Assembly (NCBI GenBank): GCA_031264475.1
Contig: JAISEA010000030.1
Coordinates: 1 to 7,262 of the forward strand
DNA length: 7,262 nucleotides
Direction: 5' to 3'
From: Treponema sp.
GTDB taxonomy: Bacteria; Spirochaetota; Spirochaetia; Treponematales; Breznakiellaceae
The notes under the pieces were generated by a model. The model saw nothing but the letters and a program-made list of their open reading frames with translations. It searched no databases and was not told the DNA's origin. The position numbers and the translations under genes are program-made. Position 1 is the first letter of the stretch. The number at the start of each line of letters is the position of its first letter. Shown here piece by piece: positions 6,055-7,262 of the stretch.

Positions 6055-6650
6055 GGACCCGCGCTCTCTTCCCATTCGGCTTTTGCTTCCATGACCAATC
6101 TTTCCACGTCAACCCACGAGTCGGCGCGTGGGGCTGGCAGAGAGTGGTTTGTAGAATTAGTGAAAACAATGGTCTTGCAATTCTGTTTTCGGAGGTTGAC
6201 GATGTTTTCTGGCGCATCGTCGACGTAGATATGGGCGCCCACAGCACCCTTATCCTTCATAAAGCAGATGTCCCAGTATGGAATATCCCAGAAATCTAGC
6301 CAATCGACCGTTTGAATGACCGATTCCTTGTGAATGTACTTGAGGTAGAGCCGATGGGTTATTATGCGGATTCTCACGCCTTGGGAAGAGAGTTTACGAA
6401 GCACGACCGGCGCGTCCTGCATGGGACGCATATCGCGGAACAGATGTCTCTGGGTTACCGCGAATCGGTGAAGGCGCTCATAGCCTCCGTATTCCGCGAT
6501 GCCCCACTCTTCCAGATCGTAGCTTACATTTACCGTCAGTTCTGACTCCTGTTTGTTGAGCCATTCCGCCGCGATCTTCCGTATAGACGAGTAAAAGTCT
6601 CCCACGACTCCATCAAGGTCAACGCCTAAAATAAAACAGCTCTCGTCCAA
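6051..6650 (-). CDS. 5'(3')-deoxyribonucleotidase-like HAD protein (NT5C family)
   Basis: This 199-residue cytosolic HAD-fold phosphatase resembles the NT5C 5'(3')-deoxyribonucleotidase family, which removes phosphate from (deoxy)nucleoside monophosphates. Motif I is GVDLDGVVGDF (D11 nucleophile, D13). Motif II is RIITHR (T98), the motif III lysine is in FMKDK (K132 or K134), and motif IV is VDDAPENI (D144, D145). Length fits the bacterial family. The start codon is TTG at 6650, five bases after a perfect AGGAGG (6661-6656); no ATG lies before motif I. The 3' end overlaps the dprA start by four bases (ATGA), so the two proteins are probably made together. The promoter is not evident. Upstream lie a CACCC-TTC-GGGTG hairpin and the 21-bp array, so transcription must start within or across that repeat DNA. 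Substrate specificity is inferred from family only. Confidence 0.85.
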   Translation of the reverse strand: MDESCFILGVDLDGVVGDFYSSIRKIAAEWLNKQESELTVNVSYDLEEWGIAEYGGYERLHRFAVTQRHLFRDMRPMQDAPVVLRKLSSQGVRIRIITHRLYLKYIHKESVIQTVDWLDFWDIPYWDICFMKDKGAVGAHIYVDDAPENIVNLRKQNCKTIVFTNSTNHSLPAPRADSWVDVERLVMEAKAEWEESAGP

Positions 6651-6655
6651 AATAA

Positions 6656-6661
6656 CCTCCT
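6656..6661 (-). promoter_or_regulatory. Ribosome binding site deciding a TTG start
   Basis: AGGAGG on the minus strand lies five bases before TTG 6650 and sets the start of the nucleotidase-like gene. Confidence 0.75.
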
Positions 6662-6671
6662 CTTTTATTCC

Positions 6672-6686
6672 ACACCCTTCGGGTGT
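6672..6686. repeat. CACCC-TTC-GGGTG hairpin at the left edge of the array
   Basis: ACACCC (6672-6677), TTC, GGGTGT (6681-6686) is a perfect 6-bp dyad. It starts 11 bases upstream of the nucleotidase ribosome site and sits 5 bases before the first 21-bp unit. It is the reverse complement of the hairpin at 3579-3593. Confidence 0.7.
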
Positions 6687-7237
6687 CCGACACTTTTATA
6701 CACGTGCATGAAACCTTCATACGTGTGTATAAAACTTTTATACGCGTGTATAAAACTTTCATACGCGTGTATAAAACCTTCATACGTGTGTATAAAACTT
6801 TTATACGCGTGTATAAGACTTTCATACGTGTGTATAAAACTTTCATACGCTTGTATAAAACCTTCATACGTGTGTATAAGACTTTTATACGTGTGTATAA
6901 AACTTTCATACGTGTGTATAAGACTTTTATACGCGTGTATAAAACTTTCATACGCTTGTATAAGACTTTTATACGTGTGTATAAAACTTTCATACGCTTG
7001 TATAAAACTTTTATACGCGTGTATAAGACTTTCATACGTGTGTATGACACTTTGACAAGCGCTTATGAAATCTTGACAAGCGCTTATGAAACCTTGACAA
7101 GCGCTTATAACACTTTGACAAGCGCTTATGAAACCACCCTTCGGGTGCTGTGCTTGCGGTGTCAGACACCGAGTAGGGCCCCGCTTGCGTGCAAGCGTGG
7201 TTCCATCAGGTCGGGGACAGCGGTACTTCCTTTCTAA
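6683..7237 (+). CDS. Possible heptad-repeat protein encoded by the array (doubtful)
   Basis: The open frame has 184 residues from GTG 6683. It reads one TFIHVHE, 15 TFIR(V/L)YK heptads and one TFIRVYD, then TLTSAY(E/N)-type heptads, and runs on through 105 bases of non-repeat DNA. In its favour, four of the five variable columns in the main units are silent third positions here, and the fifth is V/L. The other open frames through the array vary at more positions or with less conservative changes. Against it, there is no ribosome binding site, the GTG lies inside a hairpin, the tail is low-quality sequence, and any 21-bp array without stops stays open by construction. There is no signal peptide. 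Confidence 0.2.
   Translation: MSDTFIHVHETFIRVYKTFIRVYKTFIRVYKTFIRVYKTFIRVYKTFIRVYKTFIRLYKTFIRVYKTFIRVYKTFIRVYKTFIRVYKTFIRLYKTFIRVYKTFIRLYKTFIRVYKTFIRVYDTLTSAYEILTSAYETLTSAYNTLTSAYETTLRVLCLRCQTPSRAPLACKRGSIRSGTAVLPF
6692..7132. repeat. Tandem array of 21 units of 21 bp
   Basis: The array is 441 bp with no insertion or deletion. Units 1-17 (6692-7048) follow one plan: an arm TTTTATAC, a 4-base centre (GCGT, GTGT or GCTT), an arm GTATAAAA and a single C, after which the next arm begins. Neighbouring arms are therefore complementary both within a unit and across unit borders. Units 18-21 (7049-7132) have a second core, TTGACAAGCGCTTATGAA or a close variant, on the same 21-bp phase. Variable columns in units 2-17 are mainly unit positions 3, 6, 12, 13 and 21. 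In the plus frame starting at 6692 the units read TFIRVYK, and only column 13 changes the residue (V to L). Pairs and triplets of units recur (2-3 resembles 5-6; 6-7 resembles 16-17), which implies block duplications. Function is unknown: heptad-repeat protein, protein-binding array or structured RNA are all open. Confidence 0.95.
7135..7147. repeat. CACCC-TTC-GGGTG hairpin at the right edge of the array
   Basis: CACCC (7135-7139), TTC, GGGTG (7143-7147) begins two bases after the last 21-bp unit, in the same orientation as the left-edge copy. Confidence 0.7.
7157..7171. repeat. Perfect 15-bp dyad
   Basis: CGGTGTC, A, GACACCG. It may be an operator-type site or a hairpin; no adjacent gene start is seen to assign it to. 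Confidence 0.45.
7182..7197. repeat. CGCTTGC/GCAAGCG dyad
   Basis: CGCTTGC, GT, GCAAGCG is a perfect 7-bp dyad and a relative of the hairpin at 3423-3448. Both lie a short distance before a copy of the AGCGG dispersed repeat. Confidence 0.5.
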
Positions 7238-7262
7238 CAACGCCCGTTGGGAAGTCGTCTAA
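7219..7262 (+). repeat. Dispersed structured repeat, copy D (cut by window end)
   Basis: This copy has AGCGGTACTTCC, CTAACAACG, CGTTGGGAAGTCGTCTAA. It matches copies at 3463 and 3536 over their first part, and the window ends where the CACCC hairpin would be expected. ACTTCC pairs with GGAAGT and CAACG with CGTTG around CC. Confidence 0.6.

Noticed and set aside
6055..6075. dprA start at ATG 6075
   Set aside because: It adds seven residues (MGRERGS) with no good ribosome site; ATG 6054 makes the ATGA overlap with the preceding stop and fits the usual DprA N terminus.
6692..7132. CRISPR array
   Set aside because: Units are contiguous with no unique spacers, and there are no cas genes in the window.
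6619..7240. Minus-strand open frames through the 21-bp array
   Set aside because: They show more amino-acid variation between units than the plus frame (for example I/M and T/K, or S/G, F/L and K/E), overlap the nucleotidase start or its ribosome site, and remain open only because the period is a multiple of three.

Overview
The window looks like chromosomal DNA of a gut Treponema-type spirochaete. The main clues are a secreted protein that joins a CsgG/TolB-like N-terminal part to a tail of BspA/TpLRR leucine-rich repeats, a style common in treponemes, a mid-range base composition, and strong AGGAG ribosome binding sites. The genus is an inference from protein style, not a database match.

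Layout. The first 3.1 kb is read on the plus strand: the C-terminal part of a conserved hypothetical protein cut by the window edge (1-462), a small low-G+C hypothetical gene (614-940), a highly structured intergenic stretch ending in a textbook terminator (946-1109), and a 640-residue exported LRR protein (1142-3064). From 3595 to 6650 genes run on the minus strand. In transcription order these are a 5'(3')-nucleotidase-like HAD protein (TTG start), dprA coupled to it by an ATGA overlap, a flavin split-barrel (pyridoxamine 5'-phosphate oxidase family) gene, a 122-bp diverged duplicate of the dprA 3' end, and a Cof-type HAD phosphatase. The phosphatase has its own near-consensus promoter and appears to make a leaderless mRNA. 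The two gene sets converge on a 530-bp gene-free region (3065-3594) full of hairpins and dispersed repeats.

The last 600 bp (6651-7262) hold the most striking object: exactly 21 tandem units of 21 bp (6692-7132) with no indels, built from two unit types. The array is bounded on both sides by the same CACCC-TTC-GGGTG hairpin, which also occurs twice near 3508-3593. After the array comes another copy of a structured dispersed repeat also seen twice at 3463-3578. In one plus-strand frame almost all variation among the first-type units is synonymous (heptad TFIRVYK), so a repeat protein must be weighed against a DNA- or RNA-level role.

How the genes work together. The nucleotidase-like gene and dprA are probably one translationally coupled unit, pairing nucleotide metabolism with DNA processing in natural transformation. 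The flavin gene sits between two copies of the dprA 3' end, so it was probably added to an ancestral dprA-HAD arrangement by an insertion that carried or duplicated the end of dprA. No transposase, integrase, CRISPR array, tRNA or rRNA was recognised.
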